From the NCBI GenBank assembly GCA_030340625.1, contig JAOPHQ010006333.1, forward strand, positions 24,384 through 88,383: a DNA stretch of 64,000 bases, read 5' to 3'. The notes below the pieces were generated by a model. It was given only the letters and a program-made list of their open reading frames with translations. It searched no databases and was not told the origin of the DNA. A program made the position numbers and the translations under genes. This document shows, piece by piece, positions 51,601-60,456 of this stretch. Source of the stretch: Merluccius polli. Its lineage: Eukaryota > Chordata > Actinopteri > Gadiformes > Merlucciidae. Within the stretch, counting starts at the first letter, position 1, and every line of letters begins with the position of its first letter.

Positions 51601-54142
51601 GCATCAGTCGGCCGAAGCCATGGAATCCGCAGCGGAACTTGCCCTGCAAGGTAGACTATGAAACGATCGATAAATGCCAAAGGCCGGTTATATTGCACTC
51701 AAACTGAACTTAATACGAGTATATTAAGTAAGTTCTAATCATGATTCATTCAATAAGGACACAGCAGGTATGGCTTCTTTTTTAACCCTTGCTGTTCTCT
51801 TCCGTTTCCCAGGCATGCAGAATGCAGTCCGCAGTGGACTGGGTCTGTTGGGCATGCACCCCACCCCCTCCCTGGGCCACCCCATGCACCCCGCCACCTC
51901 CCTGGGCCACTCCCTGCACCCCACACCCTCCCTGGGCCACCCCCTGCACCCTGCAACCTCCCTGGGCCACCCCCTGCACCCCGCCACCTCCCTGGGCCAC
52001 CCGCTGCACCCCGCCGGCCTGTCGGGACAGCGGATGCCCGGCCTGCCGCCCGCGGAGCCGAGGCCCGACCTCCCACGGTCCGGGAGCGGGGCCGCGGCCC
52101 GCTTCCCCCTGAGGCCCGGTGGTGGGGCCCGCTTCCCCCCGCTCCTGCAGCAGAGCCTGGCCCGGCAGGGCCTCCTGGAGGCAACCCTCCAGGCGCAGGC
52201 CCGTGCCGGGGCTCCCTTCGGCCACATGGAGCCCTTCCCCAGGGGCCTCAACCCGCCCAGCGACAGCCAGCCCGAGGCGGAGGAGAAGATATCCTCCGGG
52301 GCAGACGAGGGCAAGGACCAGGACTACCGCTTCCCCCCGCCCGAGAAACAGAGCACCGGCCTCCTGAGGACCCCTCCGCCAGACCAGCGCGACGGCCTGG
52401 GTAGCGGCGTTGGAGGGGGCGGTGGCGGAGGCGGAGGGCAGGGAGGAGGAGGAGGAGGAGGAGGAGGAGGAGGAGGAGGAGGAGGAGGAGGAGCAGCAGC
52501 AGCACCCAGGCCCGCCTTGCTTCAGACCCCCGGGACCCCGGGAACCCCGGCCCCCAGGACCAGCCTGGTGGGCCGCCTACAGGCCCTGGCAGGCTTTACC
52601 CCAGACAGCCGCTGGGGCCAGACCAGAGGGGACTTTGACGAGCGCGACAGCATGCGGGGTCCCCCCCCACAGGCCCTGGGAGGCCCGCCAGCTCCTGGAG
52701 GGTCCAAGAGCTTCCAGGAGGAGCGTCCGAGCCCGGGCCAGAACTTCCCCAACCGCTTCGAGAGCCGCCCCGGTACAGCAGGGGCAGCAGCCGGCTCCTC
52801 TGGTAACTCTGCGTCGGCGGGGGGTCCACAGCCCTGGAACCGTGGAGCAGCCGCCCCTGCAGCCACGCCTTTTGAAAGTGACCTTCACCAAGACCTGGAC
52901 GACCGGCGGCGCCCGTGGGACAGGCAGAGAGACCGAGACGAGAGAGACTTCGACTTCAGAAGGGAGATGAACGGTAACCGCCACGGCCGCGACCGAGATC
53001 GGGAGAGGGAGCGCGAAAGGGATAGAGAGAGGGAGAGAGACAGAGACCGAGACAGGGATCGAGGCCGCGACCGCCCCAGGGAGCGTGAGCGAGACCGGGA
53101 CAAGGAGCGGGAGCGTGAACGCGGGGGGTGGACTCCTCTGTTGCCTCTGCCTACTCCACTGCTACCCACTCCATCCCTCAACCCCAACCTGGCCCTGAAC
53201 CAAGGCAAGATGCTGGCTCCCCTCAAACTCAATCCCCAGCTCCAGACAAGGTTCCAGTCCATGCTTCTTCCCCAGACTCCTGGCAAACTGCCGCTCACCC
53301 CCCAGCTCAATGCCTCGCTGCTTGGGAGTCCACCCAAGTCTCCCTCTCCAGCACAGAGCCAGGGAGCCGTGCCCCAGACAGACAGCTCCGCCCCACCTCA
53401 GACTCTCTGCCAGTCCCAGTCCCCTCCCCCAGCCCAGTCCCCTCCCCCTGCCCAGTCCCCTCCCCCAGCCCAATTCCCTCCCCCAGCCCAGTCACCACCA
53501 GAGTCCAAGGCCCAGAGCCCCACCATCGAGGCGCCCACCCAGGCACCAGCGTCACCGAGGCCCGTAACCCCTCGGCCTGAAACCCCTCCCTCTGCACGTT
53601 CCCCTCCTCTAGAGCCGGTCCATATGCCCCCAGCGAGCGCGGCCTCCCCTCAGGCAGACTCGCCTCCCGAAGTGTCCCCACTCCTCATAGCCTCACCGCA
53701 CCACTCCCCGGCCGCCTGCCTACACGCCCCCAACTTCCCCGACGAGAGCAGCGACTCTCTGGGGGAGCAGGACGAACCTGTGAGCCCGCAGGAGTCGCCC
53801 CGCGCGAGACCATCCCCACCCCAGGCCCATTGGGGCAACGGGTCTGCGGCGGACGCCTGCTCCGTGGCTGACCCCACCCCTGAGGCCTCCCCCGACATCT
53901 TACACCAGGGGGCGCCATCTCCTTCCCTGTCACCCACCCTAGTCATCTCCCCAGGCCCAAGGTCCAGTCCTGAGGACGCCAACAGCGAACCAGAGGAGGA
54001 GGAGGAGGAGGAAGCTCCACCACCACAGCTGCGGGGGCCGCTGGCCTCCCCTCAGGACGTAGACAATGAACAGAGTGAGGCGGTGGAGGAAGCTGCGAGT
54101 CAGCCAGTGCTAGACACTGACACAGACACTGAGGGGACATAA
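25971..54142 (+). CDS. scaf8: SR-related CTD-associated factor 8 (SCAF8/RBM16)
   Basis: Nuclear protein that binds the phosphorylated RNA polymerase II C-terminal domain and acts in elongation and poly(A)-site choice. Twenty exons: 25971-26000, 27113-27196, 44025-44069, 45279-45440, 45570-45726, 45949-46076, 46264-46440, 46914-46990, 47137-47248, 47748-47876, 48047-48162, 48544-48737, 48872-48972, 49161-49274, 49519-49675, 50006-50142, 51021-51165, 51274-51315, 51438-51650 and 51813-54142. All phases match; total 4650 nt, or 1549 residues. Human SCAF8 is about 1271, so this one is longer, mainly in the last exon. Domains: CID (residues 1 to about 139), Q/A-rich segment (about 205-325), acidic then RS region (about 368-470), RRM (about 473-550) and Pro/Gly-rich tail ending TDTDTEGT. 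The start is chosen because MEAVKSFNNELYSLNEYKPP matches the family N-terminus and ATGG follows ATCGCC. Confidence 0.96.
26625..26930 (+). repeat. 28-bp minisatellite in scaf8 intron 1
   Basis: About eleven head-to-tail copies of a unit like AGCAATATGCAGGTATACAG plus TGTTTCCA, with substitutions and one shortened copy near 26827. It ends about 180 bp before exon 2. The open frames across it on both strands are artefacts of the periodicity. Confidence 0.95.
27966..28514. mobile_element. Nonautonomous hAT-like DNA transposon, about 550 bp
   Basis: Ends TAGCCTGG and CCAGGCTA are perfect inverted repeats. The nine bases GTTGGATAC occur directly on both sides (27957-27965 and 28515-28523), consistent with an 8-bp target duplication plus a chance base. 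Internally a block of about 70 bp is duplicated (around 28139-28208 and 28252-28320, sharing GGGAGAGGGCTACTCTCCTC). No transposase coding remains. Confidence 0.75.
29110..29298 (+). repeat. Local duplication, copy A
   Basis: About 190 bp from TTCAGTTCACTCTGTAGA to ACTTATTTTAAC, about 90 percent identical by eye to 30594-30776. Shared core includes CACTAGAGCAAACAGCAACA. Confidence 0.85.
29847..30934. mobile_element. hAT-like nonautonomous element, about 1.09 kb, carrying copy B of a local duplication
   Basis: Flanked by identical 8-bp direct repeats GTCTGGAG (29839-29846 and 30935-30942). The ends TAGGGATGTT and AACGTCCCTT are imperfect inverted repeats, and both ends carry a CGACTAGTC motif inside. 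It contains an 18-19-bp C run near 30340 and copy B of the local duplication. No coding frame is recognisable. Confidence 0.65.
30594..30776 (+). repeat. Local duplication, copy B, flanked by its own direct repeats
   Basis: Matches 29110-29298. It is bordered by two near-identical copies of about 67 bp (30533-30600 and 30776-30841) containing ATAATACACCCAATATTTTT and TAGATTAAAATCTGCATG. Confidence 0.85.
34757..35126 (+). mobile_element. Foldback MITE, copy 1
   Basis: The 370-bp segment begins ATAGACCTATTTCACAGAGG and ends CCTCTGTGAAAAGGGTCTAT. The two halves form long imperfect inverted repeats of about 110-150 bp meeting in a distinct centre; each half has the arm TAGTAGACTAAACTAGT or its relative. 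A second copy lies inverted at 57079-57430. Superfamily is not assignable because target duplications are unclear. Confidence 0.8.
36604..36800 (+). mobile_element. Left end of a hAT-type element (solo)
   Basis: TAGGGCTGCAACGATTCATC followed by GAGTTACTCGATTAACTCG is the typical start of a hAT family widespread in fish. I find no matching right end (GTTGCAGCCCTA), so it is a truncated insertion and the right border is arbitrary. Confidence 0.5.
38003..38955 (-). mobile_element. Degenerate hAT transposon with transposase remnant
   Basis: Perfect 8-bp target duplication CCCTAGAG (37995-38002 and 38956-38963). Terminal inverted repeats CAGGGGTTTTCAAATT and, at the right end, ATTGAAAACCGCTG are of the Charlie type. 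The element is internally deleted to 953 bp. It carries three copies of a 29-bp GC-rich unit (38404, 38461, 38508, core CGGTCCGGGCTGTAT) and the end of a transposase gene on the minus strand. Confidence 0.88.
38650..38826 (-). pseudogene. hAT transposase C-terminal fragment
   Basis: Read on the minus strand, the segment is open from about 38826 to TGA at 38652-38650. It contains FTSTYLCECGFSALTLIKNK, RSRLQVEDDLGLFLS and VQPHIEHLC, the diagnostic end of hAT-family transposases (dimerisation domain) as found in ZBED/FAM200-like proteins. Everything upstream (BED finger, DDE catalytic core) is missing, so this is a dead fragment. Its position inside an element with hAT ends and an 8-bp target duplication confirms the identity. 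Confidence 0.85.
38976..40565. mobile_element. Second hAT-like element, about 1.59 kb, abutting the first
   Basis: Near-identical 8-bp flanks ATTCCTAC (38968-38975) and ATTACTAC (40566-40573). Imperfect terminal inverted repeats: GAGAGGTGCATCG on the left and CGGTGCATCACTA on the right, with GGCCGATAATG and CGTTATCGGCC as inner inverted motifs. No transposase is recognisable. It begins only 12 bp after the first element's target duplication. Confidence 0.6.
44315..45160. mobile_element. hAT-type nonautonomous element, 846 bp, in scaf8 intron 3
   Basis: Perfect 8-bp target duplication GTGTTCAT (44307-44314 and 45161-45168). Near-perfect terminal inverted repeats TAGTGTTGCACCGATACC and GGTATCGGTGCAACACTA, followed inside by many ACCGAT/ATCGGT repeats. 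The interior is unusually GC-rich (44690-44960) with a G run. No coding capacity; nearby open frames are artefacts. Confidence 0.9.
46441..46913 (+). other. scaf8 intron 7, no feature seen
   Basis: Donor GTAACT, acceptor TTGCTTCAG. No repeat or element recognised. Confidence 0.75.
47264..47640. mobile_element. hAT (Charlie-type) element fragment in scaf8 intron 9
   Basis: Begins CAGTGGTTCTCAAACT, the standard Charlie-type end, with internal AAGTACCCCTTTCACGAGTA and GTAGTACCCCTGCAATCCTT typical of such fish elements. CTCTACAC occurs on both sides (47256-47263 and 47641-47648). The right terminal repeat is missing or degenerate, so the right border is tentative. The element starts 15 bp after the exon 9 donor. 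Confidence 0.65.
48047..49675 (+). CDS. scaf8: scaf8 exons 11-15: acidic/RS region and RRM
   Basis: Exon 11 (48047-48162) opens with an acidic stretch and runs into RS dipeptides. Exon 12 (48544-48737) carries the RS/RK-rich segment and ends KKGLPPIRSKTLS. Exons 13-15 (48872-48972, 49161-49274, 49519-49675) encode one RRM with RNP2-like TTLWVGQVDK and RNP1-like GCAYICMVHR, followed by the characteristic IAWALNKGVKQEYKQFWD and GVTYIPWEKV. These segments are nearly identical across vertebrate SCAF8 and SCAF4; N- and C-terminal context supports SCAF8. Confidence 0.94.
50143..51020 (+). other. scaf8 intron 16, no feature seen
   Basis: Donor GTACTG, acceptor CTCTGCTCAG. Unique-looking sequence, nothing coding. 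Confidence 0.75.
51813..54142 (+). CDS. scaf8: scaf8 terminal coding exon, repeat-rich
   Basis: A single 2.3-kb open exon encoding about 776 residues. In order: five to six copies of a ten-residue repeat resembling LGHPLHPATS (51854-52020), an RPG-rich stretch, a DYRFPPPEKQ motif, an almost pure glycine tract (52409-52494), the conserved WNRG and DDRRRPWDRQRDRDERDFDF motifs, a long Arg-Asp/Arg-Glu tract (52983-53127), Pro-rich repeats (SPPPAQ, 53418-53507), an acidic patch and the terminal TDTDTEGT. The conserved motifs between the repeats show that the frame is real. The expansions make the exon much longer than in mammals. Confidence 0.93.
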
Positions 54143-54931
54143 TCATCACTCAGTAGGTAAAAGATCATTTTGTAAAGTTGTCTCTTCTTCTCTGCACTCA
54201 TGTCCAGCAAACCACCCGCCAGACCCCCTCGCCACACGGGACATGGCGAGTCACACAACTCACATCCGTTGTTGTCTTGAGAAATGATAACAATAACAAT
54301 ATTTTATCTCTCACAAATACCCGTGTTCTTAAGTAGATGGCACGCTAGCTATTTTAATGGTAGATCATTTTGTATTTTATGCTTCCCCCCCCCTCTTTTT
54401 TAAGTTGTAATGCCACCACACTCATTTTAATTAATCTGCAATTGATACATTTTAATGATTTTTCTGCCAAAATGTTTGAATTGTAATTGGGGCGGCGGCA
54501 GTTTGGCCTTCCTATGGAAGAAAGTAAGTAATCCTGGCTTTGGGTTGAATTCAGTCCAACCACAATACTTGAAACAGCAGTGGCTGCCCCCGTTCTCCCT
54601 CTGCTCTTCTTTTTTAAAAACGCCGCTGCAAAGTTTTAAATGAATGCTTTTTGTGCTGTCCTATAATGCTTCCTGTTTCAAAAGCCAAACCAATAGCCTA
54701 CATTCAGTGACACAGGTACAGCTGCTTTTAACTGGGGGGAGAAAAATACACTTTAAAAGATGAAAGACGATGAACGTTGTATTCCCCACTACAAATAAAT
54801 GTATTTGATTTGTTTCATATACTTCACTGACTTTTAATGAGCGAAAACCGAACGTGCCCTGTTGGAGGAAAGACATGGGGATGTGGATCTCGTGGGGGGG
54901 GGGATGTTGGGTGCATATTGTTTTAGTTTGA

Positions 54932-54937
54932 AATAAA
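54932..54937 (+). terminator. scaf8 polyadenylation signal (proximal cluster)
   Basis: AATAAA within GAAATAAACCTGC, followed by a T/G-rich stretch (TTTGTTTGTTT). A companion AATAAA lies at 54794-54799. Confidence 0.5.
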
Positions 54938-55608
54938 CCTGCTTTGTTTGTTTAAACACTTGCATTAGGACTGTATTTTCTGACCCAGGACCAGTGGAAA
55001 ACTAAGACCTTCTTAAGAGACTCTCAGTGTTTTGATTTGTCCTTCACTGTTTCACACAACCATTGATAATTTGACGTTTTTTGTTGTTGTTGCACAAATC
55101 GCTGCTTTACCCTCCATCCACAAGGCTTGGATGCAACCACGGGGCATAGTACTTAGTTTCAAATGACTCTGGCTTGTTCATCCCCCGCTCTCCTCTTCTC
55201 CTCTGGGGGGGACGGGGTTGAGGATGGGGTTGTGCCTTTTATTTCTTTTTGTGTGGATTTGTAGTGTTCACGATGCCGCCACAGAACCGCTGCGTGATAT
55301 TGAAATGTTTCAGACCACACTGTCTGACCAGAGTGGACAGACACACCACTGCCCCCCCCAACCCCCCACCCCACCCTCTCCCACCGTTGTGAACCGTAGC
55401 CGTTTGTACAGCACTAACCTGTCGTAGAGAACAAGTCTGCCTATACTCCATAGCTCTGTGCATGCAGGCCTGCAGCCATGTTTTTAAAAAGCCTTCCTGT
55501 CTTCTGTTCATTTCACGCCGCAAGCCGGTTTTCTGTTGGCCCACTACGAGATAGCCCTAGTCTGCTGTCCTGTTAGACCAAATGTCCACCACGGGAGATG
55601 TATTGTTG

Positions 55609-55614
55609 AATAAA
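55609..55614 (+). terminator. scaf8 polyadenylation signal (distal)
   Basis: AATAAA within TTGAATAAAGTAT, the last canonical hexamer before sequence with no gene features. Confidence 0.5.
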
Positions 55615-56035
55615 GTATAAAGGTGCATCAGGACTTAATAATTCATTACATTTCTTTTTACTTGCTTGTCTTAAATGGTGACCGTGGCTGATCATATACA
55701 CACATTCTCACTGTGACTATAAACCCCACAGCGGGCGGTGATCTGGAAGGACTATTACAGTGGTATACTGTACAGCATACATTCAGTCTTTGACCTTAGG
55801 CCTTGGGAACAATTAGGCAACCCAAATGCGTATCTAGCGTTTTGTTGGGCATCGTTAGTTCTGTCCAGTCATACAATAATTTTAACTCAAGTCTGCTTCA
55901 TCATCTAGTCTTATAATATCGTTGCCAGAGTAATATTTATTTTTTATTTATATTTTATTTATCTGTGGAGTGAGAGGTTTGCCATTTACAGCGCTTTTAG
56001 CCAGTAAGCCGTCACATTCATGTAGACCACTTACC

Positions 56036-56038
<3 letters not shown>

Positions 56039-56111
<73 letters not shown>
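56039..56111 (+). repeat. (TA)n microsatellite
   Basis: About 36 TA units about 430 bp after the distal scaf8 poly(A) signal. Confidence 0.97.
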
Positions 56112-56115
<4 letters not shown>

Positions 56116-56372
56116 GTGTATGAAATATACCAGTCGTTAAAGGTCAGTTCCACACATTCACCACCACTCTGTTTAGAAATACTGGTGCAGTGCCCGTTCA
56201 AAACGTGCCTGTGCCGACTGCTTGGCCCCCAGCATTGCTGCTTGCAGCTTTCTTGAGAACCGCTGATCCAAACAACTTCACACTTGACACTGCACTTCCT
56301 TGGGTGCTCAGCAATACACCCGTCAAGTGTGAAGTCGATCGGATGAACGGTTTTCGAGAAAATCGAAAACCG

Positions 56373-56416
56373 TATACATACATACATACATACATACATA
56401 CATACATACATACATA
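56373..56416 (+). repeat. (CATA)n microsatellite
   Basis: Eleven CATA units. Confidence 0.95.
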
Positions 56417-56479
56417 GGCCTTTGCTGTTCCAATCAAATCTCATTTAAATAATATATTAATCAGCCAATTGTGTGCGTG

Positions 56480-57078
56480 AGAGAGAGCAGTGTTAGTGTA
56501 TATGGGTGAGGGAGGTAGTGGAAGTAGTTTATATGGGTGAGGGAGAGAGATCAGGGTTAGAATATGGGTGAGGGGTTAGTGTATGGGTGATGGAGAGAGG
56601 TGTTAGTAAATGGGATAGAGAGATGTAAGTATATGGGTGAGAGGGGTTAGTATATGGGTGAGTGAGAGGTATTAGCAGTACACTGAGGGTTAGTATATGG
56701 GTGAGGGGGACAGATTGAGGTTAGTATATGAGTGAGAGAGGGGTTGGTATATATAAGGTGAGGGATCGAGGTTAGGGTGAGTGGGTCAAGAATATAGGTG
56801 AGTGTGGGGTTAGTATATGGGTGAGAGTGGTTTAATATATGGGTGAGACAATGGGGTCACTATGGGTGAGAGTGGGTTAAGTATATAGGTGAGTGTGGGG
56901 TTAGTATATGGGTGAGAGAGGGGTGTTAACAAATGGGTGAGATTTAATGGGGTTAGTATGGGTGAGAGGGGTTAGTATATGGCTGAGAGGGGTTGGATTA
57001 TGGGTGAAGTAGGGAGAGGGGATAATATATGGGTGTGAAAAAGTGGTATTAGTATATGTGAAGGCGGGATCAGTATAT
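56480..57078 (+). repeat. Degenerate minisatellite, left part
   Basis: Repeated GGGGTTAGTATATGGGTGAG-like units of about 20-30 bp with many indels. The same motif resumes at 57433 after the MITE. Confidence 0.9.
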
Positions 57079-57430
57079 ACCCTGTTCATAGGTGTAGCTG
57101 ATAACACTCATTTTGGGTCTTATCAGTCTGCTCCTTTTATGTTGCAGGGCAGGGGCAGTAGACTAAACTAGTACAGATAACACTGACCATTGCGGGTGCT
57201 TTGACACAGAAATGAAACACCTGCCGACCGACCTAATGTTAAGTTTGAGGGCGACACCTGCTGCCCTGCTGTGACAGCTCTGTGAAAAGCGTCCATCGTC
57301 GATGTGTGTTCTTCACTAGTTTAGTCTACTACCCGTGCCCTGGTACATACAAGTAGCAGACCCATAGTTAGTGTTATGGGTGACCCCTGTGTTTGCCCCA
57401 TGACGACGCCTCTGTGAAAAAAGGGCCTAT
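57079..57430 (-). mobile_element. Foldback MITE, copy 2, inserted in the minisatellite
   Basis: Inverse complement of 34757-35126 with high identity; shares AGTAGACTAAACTAGT, ACACCTGCCGACCGACCTAA and GACAGCTCTGTGAAAAGCGT. Minisatellite units occur on both sides, so the element interrupted a pre-existing array. Confidence 0.82.
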
Positions 57431-57432
57431 TA

Positions 57433-57600
57433 AGTGTGTAAGGTTAGTATATCAATGTGCGAGAGATCGGGGTTAGTATATGTGTGAGGGAGTGAGAGTG
57501 GGGTGAGAGTAGTGTTGGTGTTGGTGTGGGAGTGGTGTAAGTATATGGGGTAGGGAGACAGTGGGGATATTATCTGGGCGAGGGTCAGGGTTATATATAG
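57433..57600 (+). repeat. Degenerate minisatellite, right part
   Basis: Continues the GGTTAGTATAT / GGGTGAGAG pattern of 56480-57078 and fades near 57600. Confidence 0.8.
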
Positions 57601-58106
57601 GTTATGAGGGAAAGAGTAATAGTAGTACCAGTAGGAGCTGACGCATGTGTGGATAGCCCTCCACGCAGCATCAGGAAGTGCTTCGTCTGCAGGGCAGGTT
57701 CACACACACTGAGCCCGCTGGCTGCATCTGGACCAGAGCCAGGCTTAAGACTAATGAAGTGGTTCTGTAGATTCAGGAGCTTTATCTTGATCTGCTCATT
57801 GTTCCAGTATGCATCACAACAGATAATGTTCCTTCGTAGATAAAATGAGGTGTGTGCGTGCGTGCGTGCGCGTGTGTGTGTGTGTTCCACTGGGATTCAT
57901 CCTATACCTTGCGACCCCACCCACCCTATGGCCCAGACCGGACTCATGCTCATGCTGACCCTCCCAACTAGATATGCACTCAAAACCTCTCAACTCGCCC
58001 AATCAAATCTTCGATGGTAGTTACTACAGAATACGCATGTAGGCTGGCTTCACGGGGGGGGGGGGGGGGCGCGCGCTGAAAAAGATACCCCTGGGAAAGG
58101 GGGTGT

Positions 58107-58181
58107 CATCGTAGGACAAACACTGATAACACTTATTAATGGGTTTGCTACTTTCATGTACCATGGCACCAGTAGTAGACA
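58107..58181 (+). mobile_element. Fragment of the foldback MITE, copy 3
   Basis: About 75 bp resembling one arm of copy 1 (around 34788-34861), including GATAACACTTA, GGGTTTGCTAC, ATGTACCATGGCACC and AGTAGTAGAC. It is truncated on both sides. Confidence 0.6.
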
Positions 58182-60005
58182 TCTCTCTCATCACAGACAT
58201 ACCTTCTCCCTGCCCTTTTTTACTGTTAAATGGTCTATATTTTATTTTTTTTACTAGCATTTAAGACAATTCCAGTATTTTATCGTTCCGCATTTTCAAG
58301 TCCCTTGGTATTGTCACAGCCGAGGACACAATGTTATTTGCAGATGATTATGTATATATTGTATGTATGCAACGTGGCTCTAATTGGGCGCTATGCGGGC
58401 TCGATGGAGGCCTGTGGAGACTATGAGTAAACATCAATGAGATTGAGTGAGACCGGGGAATTTTATTTCCTTTGTACTTCATAAACACAGAAAATGGCTG
58501 TAAAAAAAAAAAAAAAAAAAGAGCCCTGTAGAATCACTTGATTTATAATTATTACGCCGCTTAAACCAGTATCAGCCGCGTCACATTTCATCAACAAAGA
58601 CCAAGCCGAGTGCTGCTAAACCGACTAAAACAAACTAAAATAACCCTCTAACATAAAAGACACCTTGGTGGGTCTTTTTCCGCCCGTGGCTAGTGTCTAG
58701 TCCACCTCCGCGTGGTTGCGATGCCTCCCACCCAACAACAGAGGCCCTAGCCTAGACAGAGGCCCCAAAGGGAGGAGGCACTGGTAGAGAGGCTGACCTT
58801 TTACTTCAGGATTACCCCCCCACCCCCCCAGCGTGGCTAACTACTGGCTTCAAAGCACCACCAGCCCAAAAGGCCAAGGTGGCATTATGAGTGCCAGACG
58901 TGCCCAGGCGGTAATCATTAGGCACTCTGTGGGTTAGGCTGCCGGTTAAGTGGTGCTGCTTCCCCGCTGTGAGGAAGTTAATTAGACCAGAGTTTGAGGG
59001 AGGTGAGGAAAGAGCGAATAATAAAAAGAAAAGCTTGAGGAGGAAAATGTAATGTCTTTATATTGAATCATGGTTTCCGTCCTTGGACTTTCGGGCCCCC
59101 TGGGAGATTCCTTAATATATGGGTCTTTTAGTTTTACACGGTTCGGTTTTTTAATGGTTACATTCTCACATTTTGCTTCTTGCTATGAATGAGCGTTTCA
59201 GGGGGATCAGAGGCGATTTTGTGAATTTTTTTTTTTTGTCTCGGCCTCACACTGCAGTAAGACGTAGTTTTTTAGTTGTTCAGAGTGAAAGGTACAGGAG
59301 GAGGAAAAAAAGCCATTATACACTGACGCTTTAACACGGGCGTTAACATGCCCACAGGTCAAGTCGTGTGGAGGAGTATCAACACTGCCCTGTCTGGCCT
59401 GTAGGGGGCAGTGTGGGGTTACAGTACGCAGCGGTGCCACATCCAGGCCGCTGGGAAGACAGTGGAGATGCTCTCTCTCTGGTTCCTTTAGCAAAAAACA
59501 AAGTGTTTTTAAAAAAAAACTGCGACAGAGATACGATGGGCCCTCTCTGGTCTGCATACTTCATTTAGTCCCTTAAGAAACACAACACGATGCCCCGGGC
59601 CCGGACGGTAGACGGTAGTAGTAAAACACCCGGCGCGACGTATTGACACGGTGTGTCTTGTGACTCTGTCAAGATCAATAGAGATAAGCGTGCACACGAG
59701 CTGCGCGTGCGGCACACATGTGTCCAAACACACACACACACACACACACGCGCACGCATGCATACCGCCTGTATTTCATCCCCCCTCGTTGTGCAGGAAG
59801 AGGAATCCCCTATCTCGGCTCCCAGTCTGCAGCCCGGCACGGGTAATTACTCACCCCTGTGAGAATGTGCACAACCAACCCCACACACCCACCACACCCA
59901 CACCCACCACCACCACCTTCCTCCTTCCTCTATGAAGGTTCCCGGTCTGTCTGGCTTCTCGCTTATCAGGCCCGGCAGACTCCAAGGTAGCCGGACCGAC
60001 CCCCG

Positions 60006-60008
<3 letters not shown>

Positions 60009-60066
<58 letters not shown>
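60009..60066 (+). repeat. (CA)n microsatellite
   Basis: About 28 units. Confidence 0.96.
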
Positions 60067-60069
<3 letters not shown>

Positions 60070-60420
60070 CCCCTCTCTCCCACTCCCTCTGCCAGCGAGG
60101 CCTTGGGAGTGTTGAATCAATACGCACGGCGGTGTGTTTTGTCCTTGTTGGCATTTCGGCAGCCGTGAACCCTCGGGTAGCAATTAGGTTGGGAATGTTT
60201 TGTATAGCCGTGGCGCGGTATGAGGATGATGAAAATATGAACCCACTTCAGGCCGACCGCGGGACGCGTCTTTGTTCACGTTGCCTAGCGGCGGGGCCGC
60301 TGGAGAGCAACACAATATGATCACACACCGTATTGATCCACGGAGTTGGGTTTTTGTGGGCTGGATGGCAGCGTGTCTAGACATACGTGTTGTGATGAGT
60401 CTCTGACGGCGCAGGAGCGA

Positions 60421-60456
60421 TGGTTTCCCCTCTGTAATACCCTAATGGGGAAACCA
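60421..60456 (+). repeat. Perfect 10-bp inverted repeat
   Basis: TGGTTTCCCC and GGGGAAACCA separated by 16 nt. Confidence 0.85.

Larger units (their letters stand above)
54143..55640 (+). other. scaf8: scaf8 3'UTR
   Basis: Noncoding sequence follows the TAA at 54140-54142. AATAAA hexamers lie at 54794-54799, 54932-54937 and 55609-55614, giving 3'UTRs of about 0.65, 0.8 and 1.5 kb. The last is followed by a GT-rich stretch. Nothing coding is supported here. Confidence 0.65.

Noticed and set aside
51739..53982. Long minus-strand and alternative-frame open frames over the scaf8 last exon
   Set aside because: Shadows of the GC-rich, repeat-rich true frame, which carries the conserved SCAF8 motifs.
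25971..54142. Assignment of the third gene to SCAF4
   Set aside because: The paralogue shares CID and RRM, but the DDRRRPWDRQRDRDERDFDF motif, the TEGT end and location next to cnksr3/ipcef1 fit SCAF8.
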